Origin: Hyphochytrium catenoides
Taxonomy: Eukaryota; Sar; Hyphochytriomycetes; Hyphochytriales; Hyphochytriaceae
Direction: 5' to 3'
Assembly: GCA_900088475.1 (NCBI GenBank)
Contig: FLMG01000680.1
Coordinates: 1-42,326, forward strand
DNA: 42,326 bases
Positions within the stretch are counted from its first letter, which is position 1. Every line of letters starts with the position of its first letter. The position numbers were made by a program, and so were the translations under genes. The notes beneath the pieces are model-generated. The model ran no database searches, was not told the DNA's origin, and worked only from the letters and a program-made list of their open reading frames with translations. Positions 22,039 to 32,677 of the stretch are shown here, in pieces.

Positions 22039-22938
22039 ATGGGTAACGATGGTGGTGTGATTGCGGTGCAACGCAGGTTCATGCGGCATGGTAATACCAA
22101 GAAGGACGAAGAGAAGGCGGATAAATCAGAGGTTCTGCTAAAGAAGGTTTCAACCTGCTCGCTGACTGATGAGCCCCTAACTGATCCAATTGTGGCTTGT
22201 GAGCTAGGCAATCTATTCAACAAAGAAGCTTTGATCAGAAGGCTGCTAGACAGGACGCTTCCTGAAGCCTTTGAGCATATCCGCAGCCTAAAAGACACAA
22301 TTCCCTGCAGGTTTACACCCGTTCCAGCTGGTGCAGGAGACTCCAAGGAATCTTCAGACACCCGGGCCCGATATGTCTGCCCCATTTCTCTTGCTGAGTT
22401 CAACGGGCGGATTCCCTTTGTGATCCTGCGACCCTGTGGTTGCGTTATGTCCGAGAAAGCGCTTAAGGAGCTGAATGTCAACCACTGTCCTGTGTGCAAC
22501 GTAGCTTTTCAAGGGGAAGATCGAATCAAGCTAGTCCCTAGTGACATTGAGATCCCAGTTATTTTAGACGCTCTTAAAGTCCGGCGAGAGCGTCTAAAGA
22601 GTGAGAAGAAGAAGGCCAAGAAGTTAAGTAAGTCAGGATCCAGCCAGCTTGCTCTGTTAGGGCAAGAGCCTTCTAAGGAGGTGATAGGCGAGGAGCAAAA
22701 AATCAAATCAGCAAAGCGCCATGCCGAAGAGGACGCCAGGCCCAAAAAGAAGCAAGTGCTTTCTGCTAAGGTTGATCGCGTAGTGGATAGAGCGGCTCAA
22801 GAAGCATCTGAGGCTATCAAAAAGAGCAAGGAGACTAGTAAAGTCTATGCCTCGCTCTTCACTAACAAGGAGAAGAAAAAGGAAGATGCCAACGCCCTTT
22901 TGATGACAGTGGGGGGTTTGCGCTATACATTGCACTGA
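22039..22938 (+). CDS. RTF2: Replication termination factor 2 (RTF2), 299 aa, intronless
   Basis: A single open frame starting MGNDGGVIAVQRRF, matching the invariant start of the RTF2 family. Two RING/U-box-like zinc-binding halves follow. The first has C40 and C54 in CSLTDEPLTDPIVACELGNLFNKE (quoted blocks CSLTDEPL and LGNLFNKE). The second has CPIS (114), PCGCVMS (133, 135) and CPVC (150-153). A lysine-rich linker leads to a conserved C-terminal SKVYASLFTNKEKK block. RTF2 acts at stalled replication forks and replication barriers in the nucleus, and has been linked to RNase H2 recruitment and to proteasome shuttles in animals. Length is typical. It converges on the protease gene, with stops only about 80 bp apart. 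It is one of three intronless genes in this otherwise intron-rich window. Confidence 0.95.
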   Translation: MGNDGGVIAVQRRFMRHGNTKKDEEKADKSEVLLKKVSTCSLTDEPLTDPIVACELGNLFNKEALIRRLLDRTLPEAFEHIRSLKDTIPCRFTPVPAGAGDSKESSDTRARYVCPISLAEFNGRIPFVILRPCGCVMSEKALKELNVNHCPVCNVAFQGEDRIKLVPSDIEIPVILDALKVRRERLKSEKKKAKKLSKSGSSQLALLGQEPSKEVIGEEQKIKSAKRHAEEDARPKKKQVLSAKVDRVVDRAAQEASEAIKKSKETSKVYASLFTNKEKKKEDANALLMTVGGLRYTLH

Positions 22939-23019
22939 TAATTTGTACTCTATGCCGGGGTAGTGCAACCGTTCTACTTACAATCTATAACTAGGGGATG
23001 ATAGCCTCTTGTACAGTTC

Positions 23020-24309
23020 CTAGCTAGCCTGAATGTATGTACTAATATGATGCTGAAGCTGCTGCCTCATCGAGGTGATATCCATTTGGTCCGTCCACTC
23101 ATTGATTTCTTCCCTTTCTTGGCCCTGGCCGCACTTCTCCGCATAGAGAAGGCATGCAACGCCACAATCGTATGCCGTCAGCTGATGGCGCTTGGTAATG
23201 GCACTGACAGATCTACGAAGCCAACTACCATCATTCCTGGGCCAGCATATGTCTAACCACTCAATGACACACTGAGGGATGTACCTCAGTGATACATGGC
23301 CGTTCTTGCTCCGAGCTGCTGGCCGGCCCATTGGCTCAAACAATTGCAACTCTGCTTTTGGCGTTTGCTGAATGCGTATAAGGTTCCAGTGTCGATTGCC
23401 AAAGTTGACAGCAAAAACTATGGCTTTCTCGCTTGAGTAATCCAGTTGCCGTCCCAAGATATCCGTCACATAGAACTGCCGACACAACTTCATGTTTCGG
23501 CTGGCAGACGGGAGGTGTAGCGCTGTAAACTCCACGGGCAGGAATATAACTCCAGGATATTGCAGGGCGAACTTGTAGAAGACCAAATTGATCAGGGTGC
23601 CTGTCAGCCAGCTCGTCTCACTAAGTATCTCACGCTCATGGATGTAGGCCACCCTCAGGTGATCAAAATCTTGCCTTTCTTGGCAAGCCTCCGCAAACGG
23701 AGATGAACTTTCTTGCTCAGTGCTTGATAAAGGAGAGCCCATAGAGCTGCACGCTCGTTCATCATAGTCATCCAGACTACTCGTATCAGTTTGGCAGTCC
23801 CCAGCATATTGCAATGCTGAAAGAAAGTTGCATCGAGTCTCAGCATCAATTCTAAACTTTCTTCCAAAGACTGGACTTGCAGTCTTTTGTAGGTGATGAA
23901 CTGGATCTTGATGAGATTCCAAGGTTTCAAGGACACCACATTGAGGGCTGCTAGGGCTCTGGATGGAGTCGGGAGACTTCTCTAACCCCGGATCAATCTG
24001 AGGACCGTACTCTTCTGGACCTCTGTCACCATGTTTTAGCGTAACTGTGGCGACAGACCGGGGTGAACATTCATCCCGCTTCCGCTTTAAAGACTTAGGT
24101 CCCGTCCTTCGGGCTGCCAAGAGTGTGGCCGTTTCCGTCTTATCACAGGCAGTTGGACGTCTCCGCCTCGTTGAAGGTAAAGGACTACGCTCGGAATCCC
24201 CCACTGAGGGCCCTCTGCTCCTAAGCTGATAGTTCTTGAGGCCATGGGGACAGCTCACTTGTCTTCTCCCTTTCTTGGGCCCAGAGGGCTGGCTCACAAT
24301 TTCGGCCAT
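23020..24309 (-). CDS. Ulp1/SENP-type (C48) cysteine protease, 429 aa
   Basis: A single exon. The N-terminal 220 residues are basic, Ser/Pro-rich and probably disordered and nuclear (SLKRKRDE, TRRRRPT). The catalytic domain is about 215-429: WLTGTLINLVFYKFA, IFLPVEF, VNFGNRHWNLIRI with His307, LFEPMG, HQLTAYDCGVACLLYA with Gln376 and Cys382. The Gln lies six residues before the Cys, exactly as in Ulp1, and W308 follows the His. Ulp1/SENP enzymes mature SUMO or remove it from targets. At the catalytic-acid position (18 residues after His) the sequence has Glu325 rather than the usual Asp. Specificity for SUMO rather than NEDD8 or another modifier is inferred. The start at 24309 is the first in-frame ATG. 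Confidence 0.85.
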   Translation of the reverse strand: MAEIVSQPSGPKKGRRQVSCPHGLKNYQLRSRGPSVGDSERSPLPSTRRRRPTACDKTETATLLAARRTGPKSLKRKRDECSPRSVATVTLKHGDRGPEEYGPQIDPGLEKSPDSIQSPSSPQCGVLETLESHQDPVHHLQKTASPVFGRKFRIDAETRCNFLSALQYAGDCQTDTSSLDDYDERACSSMGSPLSSTEQESSSPFAEACQERQDFDHLRVAYIHEREILSETSWLTGTLINLVFYKFALQYPGVIFLPVEFTALHLPSASRNMKLCRQFYVTDILGRQLDYSSEKAIVFAVNFGNRHWNLIRIQQTPKAELQLFEPMGRPAARSKNGHVSLRYIPQCVIEWLDICWPRNDGSWLRRSVSAITKRHQLTAYDCGVACLLYAEKCGQGQEREEINEWTDQMDITSMRQQLQHHISTYIQAS

Positions 24310-24529
24310 AGTCTAGAGAACTTCGTGCTACTGCTATGCAGCATGGACACCTTCACAACAAGAGTCTATTTTAAGCTACCTAAGTATGCACAATGTCCTA
24401 TTCGTTCAGCCTCAAGGTTCCGCCCGCTTACCGCCTTTGGTAGAAAATGAGTGGACGGCCACAATAAAGAGCGCGCGTGCAGTTGGCTATAGGAGCTTAT
24501 AGGAGAGGAGTTTTTTTAAGATTGCAGAT
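24310..24529. promoter_or_regulatory. Upstream region of the protease gene
   Basis: About 220 bp upstream of the Ulp1-like ATG, shared with any + gene starting to its right. A poly-T/AAG acceptor-like site (TTTTTTTAAG) ends at 24520. Confidence 0.4.
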
Positions 24530-24748
24530 GTGCAGACCTTCGATGTCTCTCACTCCATCGAGCAAGTTCGGGAACAGTTCCCAATCGTCACGCTGCTGGT
24601 GGCTGCACTGTTGGTTCTCTTATTATTGAGCGTGTTGAGCTTTGCCGCTAAAGGAAAAACAGTAACTAACCACGTTATTAGTTGTCCAGGGGGATGGAGG
24701 GAACAATGGCATTTTGTAGGGCTGTACAGTAGCCAGCTCCAATGCTAA
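24521..24748 (+). CDS. Possible exon or small protein with one membrane segment
   Basis: The frame reads IADVQTFDVSHSIEQVREQ, then a strong hydrophobic segment (FPIVTLLVAALLVLLLLSVL) and a basic end (AAKGKT). The frame has no ATG at its start; a TTTTTTTAAG acceptor precedes it, so it is probably an internal exon of a + gene with a donor GTAACT at 24667, or it runs on to TGC and TAA near 24748. The layout (short soluble N-terminus, one membrane helix, basic residues) fits a type II or signal-anchor protein. I could not find the neighbouring exons and do not assign a family. Confidence 0.4.
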   Translation: MADVQTFDVSHSIEQVREQFPIVTLLVAALLVLLLLSVLSFAAKGKTVTNHVISCPGGWREQWHFVGLYSSQLQC

Positions 24749-26029
24749 GAAATGCTGTCCGCCTCTCTTTCCCTTTGGGTCTCTCATGCCGCTCTGTCTC
24801 AAGTTAGTTATAGGTTATGGCTAGAGTTGTGAAACCTCTATTGGTTCTGGTTGCTATCACTTGTGGACCATCCTCTAGGGCGGGTGGGCGTGAACGGCTT
24901 TTTGGGGTCATGATGTATATTGGCAACCTTCGGCCCTACCCGTCCTGCTCATTTGAACTATGGGTAATAATACCGCGGAAGGTCGGCGCATAACCCCTTC
25001 ATTGTGGTGTAAGGCTGACAGTAGTAATGGGCTCTCTCACTGCCCCATTGGCCAGACAATGATTCGACTTTTTTGTTTGTTTCGGGCTCTTGAGCAGATT
25101 GTCCCTATAATAGACTGGACATCAGCGAAACGTTTCAATTAGCTTATTTACTTCATTGAAAGATACAACTTTTGTTTAGCAAGGGGTTGGGCTGGACCGC
25201 AAAGATCTTTGAGTTCAAGTACAACTACTCCGGAGTATAACAGTGGACATGGACAAACAGAAACAAGAGGAGAGAACCCAAACAGACCAACCGCACTGAC
25301 AGTGAATCGAAATGCTGGCCTTCAAGCTTTTATCGCGGTTACATGGTCGGACGCACATGTTTCTCAGAAAGTAACAGAATTGCATCCGTTTCGTCCACCC
25401 AGACATGCCGCCCACCCATCTCAACCAATAATACTTCAAGAATGAATGGAGACTTAATGGCCCCACCCACCTTAGAGTCCTGATGCCTGTCTTTGAAACG
25501 GACCTTGCTCCTAAAGGTTGTAGATGAAGATCTTCACAGCCAGGAAACTTCATGGAAAGGCTCATCATCATTTGACACCCCGGTTCGCCTATTATTATTA
25601 TAGAGATATCCTCAGAATCTATAGCGGTATCTCCTTGAGAACTATTGGTATCTATTGGGTTGTTATGGAAGTCTCTGTTTCTACCATGATGACATGAGCG
25701 TGTGCTGCCCTGTGACGCTTATTACCTTGCGGACTCTATCTACTTATCGCCGTCCAAGGACGATGATGGCAGTGCAGTCGTGATGAGCAGATATTTCCTT
25801 TAATCAAAGGGTCACAAAGCTAAGATGCACAGCGCTGGACCGACCCATCGGGAGAACGGGTGGCCGAAAGATTTGTATTAGAGAATTTGAGGGAAGGTCT
25901 CCTCCGGAAGGACGTGTCATAGCAAACGCCAAAGCTAGCCTTTGATCGCGATCGAATAGAGGCTATCTGACGGCAACCTTCTATTGCCGGAATGCTACAA
26001 TGCTGTGGCCATAGCCTTCGTGACCTGGC
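24749..26029. other. Gene-poor stretch
   Basis: Only short uncharacterised frames. A 58-codon ATG ORF at 24817 has a hydrophobic start (VKPLLVLVAITCG). Frames at 25209-25445 (+) and 25215-25571 (-) overlap antisense and neither has a motif. No RNA gene is seen. Confidence 0.4.
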
Positions 26030-26317
26030 ATGATATCATCACGTGCTGACGGAAGTACATGTCTCTTTCACTGTGGCACCCATAAGTATTGCATCAGAAA
26101 AAGGAAGAACATCGCTAACCTCTCCTGGTCGCTGACCTCTCGTGGTGGATCACCACTGTCAGTAGCTAAAGCTTACCGTCGTCCGCAATCACTTTCTCAG
26201 ACCCTAGAACCACTCCTTCTGCGATCTCTGCATTGCCCCTTTTGTGACGAAGAATGGGACAGTGAAGGGATACGGTGGCTTCATGATAAGCTCTGCCTCA
26301 TTGAGTCCCACGATTAG
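26030..26317 (+). CDS. Possible small C2HC zinc-finger protein, 95 aa
   Basis: An ATG ORF ending LHCPFCDEEWDSEGIRWLHD then KLCLIESHD. The cysteines and histidine follow C-x2-C-x12-H-x3-C, the spacing of classical zinc fingers with Cys as the last ligand. An AATAAA lies about 80 bp past the stop (26395-26400), consistent with a polyadenylation site. The N-terminal half (residues 1-65) has further Cys/His (TCLFHCGTHKYC) but no known fold. It could be the last exon of a longer gene. Support is only the finger spacing and the poly(A) signal. Confidence 0.4.
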   Translation: MISSRADGSTCLFHCGTHKYCIRKRKNIANLSWSLTSRGGSPLSVAKAYRRPQSLSQTLEPLLLRSLHCPFCDEEWDSEGIRWLHDKLCLIESHD

Positions 26318-27202
26318 ACCTCAAGAAGATCTTCATACACTCCAGAATCGTCTTCACGTGACTTCCACAGTTATTTTTCTGTAACACTTTAACAAATAAA
26401 GCTCGCAGATGTGGCTGATGAGGTCCTACACCTGGTCAAGAGACACAATCTGCTTCATTCATCCTGTGCTAAGAATGCTGCCACACTCTCGCCTCCTGCA
26501 TAGTCTACATGACGTTTATCAATGGTAACGTCCACGAAATGATCAGACCTAACAAATAAAGGAGATGTTCTGCAAATGGTAGCTCCAGAGACCGACTAGT
26601 TGCAGGATGCCACGTTTGTACTGGAGTAAGGACTCCATCGGAAGAGCGGATACTTAACGCGAAGTCGTTGGATTATCGGCCTTACTGCTGCTCTGCACGT
26701 GAGCTGCACGTGAGACCACTTCTCGCCCCATGACTTCACTCTCGAGCGGGATGGAGAGTTAGACCTCATATGAGAGGTGAAGAATGGCAATTATTGTTTA
26801 GTGAGCCTATCGATCTGTCGTTTACTTTACATTATATAAGTTAGCGACTGTCTGTTGGCTATAAATTACAGTGAATACCATGCTTCTACGGGCTGCTCTC
26901 TGAGGTATGCCAGGGCATCTTGCCAGGGTCAAATAGACCTAGCATGGGCTGAGACTTGCCTTCCTTTCTAGATGAGCTTTGCCTCAAGTTGTAATGCATG
27001 GATGTAAGCCCACCGCTTGGCGAATCAATAGTCTGGCACTTTATGGCGGCAACTTCGATACTGCCGCTCTAGGTTGGAAGTTCACATCTCTCTTCCCGTG
27101 GGCTATGGCCAGAGCCCTAACTGCCAAAGCAGCGGGTGTCATAGGAGTCTCTCTACACACGGGCCCAGAAACTACACACACAGGGCGATAGAAGTTAGCA
27201 TG
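26318..27202. other. Intergenic, no gene recognised
   Basis: AATAAA hexamers occur at 26395 and 26555, each within an identical AACAAATAAA. A direct repeat TGCACGTGAG occurs twice near 26694-26714. Short ORFs at 26596-26790 (-) and 26979-27191 (+) show no motif. Confidence 0.45.
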
Positions 27203-30200
27203 CTATGGTTTTTGTCGCTCTGGAGTGGCCTGGACGATCATGTCCCGTAGCTGCTGTTGAAGGTGCTGCCTTGCCCTTCTCCCCAGCTCAGGAGTACGAA
27301 CAGGCGTTGATGATGATGCCTTTCCTTTGCTCTTTTCTGGAGTTCGAAGAGGCCATGGAGCCACTGCGGTCTCCCGTCCTCGTTGTCCCTTTAGTTTTCC
27401 GCCTTCCGCGGAGCCCGGCACGAGAAGCTTAGCCGGGGGTTTTATCGGAGTGGCCGGAGAAGGGCCGGAACCGAAGGCATTCAGCAAATTCTTTGAGCTC
27501 TTCAGCACCTTATCAGAGCCTCCCTTGCCCTTTTTGTAAAGTGACCTTTCTAGGGTGCGCGACTTCAGTCTAGGACTCCGTCGGAGCTCAAGAGCTGGGC
27601 TCGATATGACTGCCAAGCTTTGCGCCCTAGCCGCTGACTGGTCGGTCTCGCTCTTTGTCTTCCGGCTATCTCCCCTTAAAGCATGACTGCTTCTGCCTTT
27701 CTGTTTCGATTCCAAGCGAGGTGACCGCCGAAGCTGCTCCAAGCTCAAGCGCACAGAGCTTTCCGATTTACGTCTACTCTTTTTATCCACTTTTCGTCCT
27801 GGAAGAAGCGATAGTTATGACTCCAAATCATTAAAGAAAAATAGAAAAGGAATGTCCCGATAAAGATAAACTTGTGGACCGTGGGATGATGAGAGTATCC
27901 AAAGATACGGAGTTAGCACTTATACCGCGAAAGGAAAAGACGCCACAATGGATTTGCATGACTGGAGGTTGCATGACAGAGCTTTGCGCGTACCACCTGA
28001 TGCCTTGGGCTTGTTCACTTTAACTTCAGTTCTAGGAAGAGCGGGGCCTAGGAACTGGTTGAATGAAGGCCGCAGCTTCTGGCCCAAGATATCCCTCGAA
28101 CTGTCATGGCGCTGCATGGGCTTTCGGCCCGACAAAAGTTGAGGCCAAGATGGAATGTTGGCCGATGAAGACAGCCCACTTCTTGCCGCTGAACTCTTCT
28201 GTTGGCTGTCAGTAGTCGTTCTTTCTTGCTTTTCTCTTTTGGCCTTCAACCTCGGGCTGGACCTCACAGCTAGGATGCCGGCCCGCTTACGCTGAATAAA
28301 ATATTGGGTTAGGGAGTCTTCAGTGAGGTCGATCGAAAAGACAAGGGGGATAACTGCAGCTGCCAACAGACAACGCCAGGCTAAATGCACACATCAAAGA
28401 TCACCCTTTAAACCAGACCAGAACAACAGTAGTAGCGCCAGAGAAAGTCAAAATGGGAACACACAGCAGCAATTACAAGCAGAATATTTATCCTGAGTGT
28501 TATGATTGTGTCTATTGATACTATGCCTACTTTCGGAGAGAGCATGGAGGACTTGTTTGGTGGCGGCGTTGGTGGCTCAGGCAACTCAGCCTCAAACTGC
28601 TCGTAAATGTGGCGGATGGTGGCGGGGTAAAGAGCATTGTATGGCTGAAAGAGACCTTCGTCTAGGAATCTGACATGACCCAATTGCAAGTTAGCCAAAA
28701 TAATAAGAGCCACTGCAACTTATTAGCGACAACATAGGGATTAACAAAGATTCGTAAAGCCAACAGGCAATCAGAGCAGACAGGAGCCAGACCCTACAGA
28801 GCAGAGAGGAGCCACATCCTTTATAGAGCTTACTTTAGAAACGGCGATCGTTCCGCGTTATCGCTTTCCCCTTGTAAGTCCATCGGAAAAGCAATCCAAC
28901 CTAAGAGTTGGTCGATAACCTTAAGGCTTTTCTTATCAAAAAGGTCCGAAGAAGCGCCATTGGCTTTTGACAACCAGAATCGGAGCAAGACCTGTGCAGA
29001 AAGTAGTCAGAGCATGCAAAGACGAGAGCGCAAGATTCTTTAGGGGCCAAGAGCAAGAGAACAGAGGAGACGTAGTGCTAGGATAAGTTAGAGAAGAGTA
29101 CGGCACTCCAGGACGATGGGGAAGAAGGGAAAAGCCGTCGAGGTTAGATTGAGTATCAGTCGCAATGACTCGGGCTGGAGGACCTGTAGTTGGTGCTCCC
29201 TTATCCTTCTAGGTAGGTTTGACTGAGCGTGGTCCTTGCCCGGGTGCAGATATTTTCCCTTCAGCGCCTTCGGAGAAAGAAGAAGCTTCTTCACCATGGC
29301 AACCACAGCGGTGGCCACATCCTCTCCCATCTTCAGCATAGTGTTGAGCCCAGTGATATACTCTGTGGGTCCTGACTTTTCATTCTTAAGAGAGAGGTCG
29401 TACAACTCCACGACTCTAGCTTCGGCTTTGTCTTTTGATAAGCTGGGATCCGGCTCCGTCCTTTCACCTAGCTCTGTCAATAAAGCGCCAGTTCCTTGGC
29501 CCTCCTGCGCCATTACCAGCCTCCGCTTCTTGCATCCCATTGGTTTTCTTCCATGTGTATGTGGGCTCGTTAAATCTCTCCTTTCCAACTCCTCCGCCTT
29601 GTTCGCGTTGAGGTTCGACCTTACAGGGTTGGAGGTCGTTGCTTGTGCCACCGACTTCTGAACCTCTTCCCAGATGGAGAGGGCGGAGAGAGTCTCCGTC
29701 TTGTTCTGGACCTGGGGTGAAGAGTCAAAAGCCGAGCACTCTAGAAGACTTGATGGCTTACTACCGGAAACAGCAGTTAATAATGGGCAGAACTGAGTGC
29801 TCATAGAGGGTTTGGAAGAAGAGGAAAGAAGTACAAAAGGAGAGTAGGTGTGGAGAGCCATACCGGTTTGTCAGACGCAAGCCGACCCGTCGTTGTTAAC
29901 GTTTGCTCATCCGTGCGCTTCAGTCTGCTCTTCAAACCATGTAGGAACGATGAGAACTTGACAATCGAAGGCACTTCCCCATCAATGCTTTGGCGTTCGT
30001 CCTCCCGCTTTACTTGGTTGCAAGGGAAATATAGCATGGCAAAACCTGGTGTTAATGCCTCGAGAAGGCCAACGGTTTGCACCTCTTGCGTTTTGTAGGA
30101 GCACTCTAGGTGCACCACTGCGAGGAGCTTGTTTCCAAGAAGAAAACTCATCCATTTGCCCCACTTATCAGTTTCCATGGAATCATGTTGGTCCTCTCCA

Positions 30201-32007
30201 GGGAGTACCAAAAACCTTTCCATCATTAGAGGAGCCTCTCCGAGGAGTGAGGGAGAGACGTAACCCTGAAGAGTAATCTGCCCCCTTTGAACAATACCCT
30301 TGAACTTTCCTGGGTCCTCTGGCAGTGCAAAGTCTAAACCCAGTAGAACTACATCGGTTGAGACAACTCCTCCGTCCTCCACCTTACCGCCACTGGCCTG
30401 AATGTCCGTTTCCCTTTTGCGCTTTTTCACAAGAGGGCGCTCAGAAGTGTTATGTCCTACGATAGTGACGTTCGACAACACGCTGCTACCTTGATTGGAG
30501 CTTGGTCGCACTAGAAGCTGAACCAGAGCGTCAGCCGATAGCAGAGCAGAAAGAGAGAGGAGACTTTGCATTGAACAGAGCGGTTCGCCTGTGACCGAGT
30601 CTTCTAACGCTTCCCTAATGACCTCGACAAGCTTATTGTCTCTACCCTCATGCATCGGGCCGCCGGGTTTCAAGTATTCAATGAAGCTGAGGGCTGCATT
30701 TCTTCCTTGTAGAAGTCTCTGAAGACTCTGCAGACCAGACTAACAAACACAAGATAACATGATAGTGAGAAGAGGGACGAGCAAACCTGAAGGAATGGCG
30801 CAGACAGAGACAGGAACGAGCAAAAAGTGCAAGAATGCATAGGGAAGCAGTCAGGTAGCGTATACATCAACAGAAGGGTTAGTGTGAGTGCATTTACGCG
30901 CCGGGGACTTCGTAGGCCACTCTATGTCCTTCAGTCAACCGTCTTATTGACAAGCGAAGGAGATGTATAGAATGCTGGACAAGCTTAGCCCCCACCAACC
31001 TTCACAACGTCCCAGGGCGGTTCCGGTCCATGCTGGGCAAAGTTCTTATCGTGGACAAACACTTGTGCATCTTCATCCGTCCTGGGTAGACTAGAGAGCA
31101 CATATATTCGGTTCCGCAGTGTATGCACTTGTAACTCCTCTGATCTCTCCATCAAGCAAGATGGCGCATCCTCTTTCGGTAGCGGTGCAATACTGTTCAA
31201 GCAAAGCGCAAGGAGTGGTTAGGCCAAGGCTAAGTTCTCTGACCATGGTCAACCAACAAGAAGCAAGAAGGGGCTCAAGGATGAGTTTGACGACAATTTG
31301 GGATAAGAGTGGCCCCAAGTAGCGTCCGGATAGCGGCCCTGAGGGTGATGGCCACTTGGACGGACGGGCGATCTCCTACATGTTGATGGCTTCCTCGATT
31401 GATCGCTGGAGGAAGGCGAATGATGAGAGGTTCGACTCATTGAACAGTGCATTAGCAGTTGCTAGAGGATCCTGGGCACGCCCTCGCTCTTGTTCGAGGA
31501 AGGCATCCCAATCAACAACCAAAGAAGAGCCGTCCGCCTAGAGTGCAAGACTGTTAGCCCATTCGAAGCTACCGGCGAGTAACAGAGAACGACAAGAGTA
31601 TCACCTTCCCGGCCAGAAGACAGTTATCAATTACTCGATCAAAGAGTGAGAAGACTTGTTCTACGGCCTGTCGATCTACCGTTGGATTGAAGTCAAGAGA
31701 AGGACCAGGGAGTACTCCAAATGTTAGGCTCTCTTTCACGCTGGACCCCTTCGAGGCTCAAAGTGGATGCCTTACCAAATGCTTGGGTTAGATTTGTGAG
31801 CTGCTGACCGAATCGGGAAACGTTACAAGCCAGATGCGCTAGTAAGTCTCTGAGGCTGTGCCCACAGCCAGCCGTGGAATTGAAGAAGTGGACTGCCCAG
31901 CTAAGGCATGGAGAGCAACCGCCTTGACTGTGGCCATCTAGCAGCTTCAAGATAAGGAGTTTTGTCTTTTGTTTGAAGTCCAGGACCTCCTTTTCTCCTG
32001 TGCTCAT
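27203..32007 (-). CDS. TICRR: Treslin/TICRR (Sld3-like) DNA replication initiation factor, about 1,124 aa
   Basis: Ten exons: 31776-32007, 31605-31732, 31380-31537, 31000-31192, 29864-30727, 29184-29792, 28834-28991, 28531-28669, 27994-28291, 27203-27798, all in phase. The first about 240 residues resemble the Treslin N-terminal region: KTKLLILKLLDG, CLSWAVHFFNS, and RNRIYVLSSLPRTDEDAQVF. The Sld3-Treslin core (about 715-815) contains REHQLQVLLRFWLSK, then FLDEGLFQPY and ATIRHIYEQFE. The basic tail (828-1124) carries three SPRL motifs and TPIK, TPEK, TPVR and TPER, consistent with CDK regulation. Treslin/Sld3 is phosphorylated by CDK, binds TopBP1/Dpb11 and helps load Cdc45 on MCM. The exon 4-5 junction (a possible extra mini-exon) and the exon 6 acceptor are uncertain. 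Identity rests on block similarity recalled from family knowledge. Confidence 0.72.
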
Positions 32008-32377
32008 CGATTAATGGCAGATTAATGGCAGAGGAAAGAGACATGTTAACTATCCCCTCGGCGTGCCAATCCTCGGTCCCCCTATGATTCCGTACCTCCG
32101 CCTGTCAGCAACTTAACAAGAGGCTTCACATCCACTAAGAAGAGCACTGTGACTTCCTTTCCGTGCCTGTGGCTTTGGAAGACCATTGCAGGCTTCACGT
32201 GGCGAGACTCTTGACGGTTCGAAGTTCTACGAAAGCCCTCGAGTCAAGCTCGTCTTCTTTCATGTCGCTAGCCGCCTTCCCAAACACTGGTGGGATCGCT
32301 GACCGACCAGTGCACTGTGGAATTACACTCTAGACCCTAGCGAGTAAGGACTGCCGTGGGTCAGTCTTCGTCTCCTT
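32008..32377. promoter_or_regulatory. Divergent promoter region
   Basis: 370 bp lie between the start of the Treslin/Sld3-like gene (-) and the small membrane-protein gene (+). No recognisable control element was found. Confidence 0.45.
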
Positions 32378-32677
32378 ATGAGCGCACTGCTGTGGACGTT
32401 ACTTCTGCCGCTTCTGGTCTGTGCAGCAGTGGATCTGCTGATGGCTGGGCCGCGGCCTCCGCTCAGTTACAGAGGTTGCCCATCAGAAACAAATGGAACA
32501 ATCTCAGTTCATACTTTCTGGCATTGGGGCCCGTAATACCCTACGTTTAGAATCAGAACGAGGGTATTCTATTTCACAATGTACTACAGGCAGTACTATC
32601 AGGAACCAAACGATTCCAGGAGGAATATGGCGGGAAACAAGGTCCACTCCGAGGGGAGAGCTGAAGCTTCAATCTGA
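32378..32677 (+). CDS. Small protein with N-terminal signal or anchor, 80 aa
   Basis: Two exons, 32378-32532 and 32590-32677, with a 57-bp intron (GTAATA...CTACAG) in phase 2. The N-terminus MSALLWTLLLPLLVCAAVDL is a strong signal peptide or single membrane anchor. The rest is hydrophilic, with WHWGPQYYQEPNDSRR near the junction. AATAAA lies about 30 bp past the stop (32710-32715). Size and layout resemble small accessory subunits of membrane complexes, but I recognise no family. It sits tightly between divergent and tandem genes. Confidence 0.55.

Noticed and set aside
25209-25571. Overlapping sense and antisense ORFs
   Set aside because: The + frame lacks an ATG, neither strand shows motifs or splice context, and overlapping open frames of this size occur by chance.
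30900-30935. Mini-exon (DIEWPTKSPA) between Treslin exons 4 and 5
   Set aside because: It can be made in phase only with a weaker acceptor in the next exon. The simple junction with CTGCAG is preferred, but this is not excluded.
31193-31379. Alternative Treslin exon reading MAAIRTLLGATL
   Set aside because: It reaches a stop without a usable donor. Direct splicing from exon 3 (phase 2) to position 31192 keeps the frame.
31425-31440. tRNA B-box-like GGTTCGACTC
   Set aside because: It lies inside a coding exon, with no A box or cloverleaf around it.
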